Assembly: GCF_000826645.1 (NCBI RefSeq)
Contig: NZ_JXJP01000008.1
Location: 1 to 64,000, forward strand
DNA from: Psychroserpens mesophilus
GTDB lineage: Bacteria > Bacteroidota > Bacteroidia > Flavobacteriales > Flavobacteriaceae
Direction of reading: 5' to 3'
DNA length: 64,000 bases
Position numbers and translations under genes: made by a program. Shown here one piece after another: positions 63,779-64,000 of the stretch. Within the stretch, counting starts at the first letter, position 1, and each line of letters starts with the position of its first letter. The notes under the pieces were generated by a model. It was not told the origin of the DNA. It searched no databases and saw only the letters and a program-made list of their open reading frames with translations.

Positions 63779-64000
63779 ATGAAAAAAGTAGGTGTTATAG
63801 GAGGTTCTGGTTTTATTGAAAGTGATGTTATTTCGCTTTTACTACTTCATAATTTCAATATTAAAGTTTCAACTATTGATATTTCAATAAAAGAAAACTA
63901 CGAACATCTTATGGAGTTAGATCATTCAGAAAACCTATACGTCTGTGAAATAGACACTCAGCAAAAGTCAGCTATATCTAATTTTACTAAAGATTGTGAT
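63779..64000 (+). CDS. NAD(P)-binding Rossmann-fold protein, cut by the window end
   Basis: The first 74 codons are seen and remain open to base 64000. MKKVGVIGGSGFIESDVISLLL has the GxxGxxG-like loop of epimerase/dehydratase or short-chain reductase proteins, then VSTIDIS, where the acidic residue after the second strand suggests NAD rather than NADP. The type of enzyme cannot be set from this part. Confidence 0.7.
   Translation, partial: MKKVGVIGGSGFIESDVISLLLLHNFNIKVSTIDISIKENYEHLMELDHSENLYVCEIDTQQKSAISNFTKDCD

Overview
The window is a contiguous, gene-dense chromosomal segment (about one third G+C by eye) from a marine-type member of the Flavobacteriaceae (Bacteroidota). The evidence is: a thrS-infC-rpmI-rplT block; a zeaxanthin-type crt cluster; a protein with a gliding/type IX secretion C-terminal domain; a split transketolase; SurA/MoxR and GldL-like genes; promoters of the TTG / TAnnTTTG type; and many TTG start codons. 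I see no insertion sequence, prophage, CRISPR array, rRNA operon or replication origin.

Layout. 0-3.5 kb: thrS, infC (no ATG, probably an AUA start), rpmI and rplT. 3.5-14.8 kb: mostly minus strand. It holds a membrane adenylate cyclase, a secreted GATase-like protein, an aminotransferase/sulfotransferase pair, an AI-2E family permease, dnaB, accA, and tgt-lptF/G-DMT exporter. 15-20.2 kb: split transketolase, an outer-membrane barrel protein, an FKBP-like lipoprotein, an S4 protein, a phosphoribosyltransferase and shikimate kinase. 20.3-20.5 kb: tRNA-Lys(TTT) and tRNA-Leu(GAG).

20.6-25.5 kb is the most interesting block. It encodes a MerR-type regulator that keeps both cobalamin-photoreceptor motifs of CarH, followed by crtI-crtB-crtZ-crtY. 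The crtI promoter carries three tandem TTGTTTAA-like boxes about 11 and 10 bp apart. This reads as a B12- and light-controlled carotenoid switch.

25.5-39 kb: thioredoxin-like protein, triplicated-repeat lipoprotein, Crp/Fnr regulator, aconitase, acyltransferase, a possible copper monooxygenase-like protein with an SCO copper chaperone, and a tightly coupled operon of three SurA-like periplasmic folding factors, MoxR and a GldL-like small protein. 39-47.9 kb: SRPBCC protein, M1 and M61 peptidases, barrel protein, RidA, TIGR02757 protein and glycosyltransferase. 48-51.6 kb: a 1197-residue type IX-secreted protein with nine near-identical 74-residue repeats. 51.6-59.4 kb: uvrB, small proteins, a 4Fe-4S APS/PAPS reductase, sucC and lysA, with two short interspersed repeat elements. 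59.5-64 kb: a TPR histidine kinase/LytTR regulator pair, two secreted proteins, a candidate structured RNA and a truncated Rossmann-fold gene at the window edge.

All calls rest on reading the sequence and recalled family knowledge; no database search was run.
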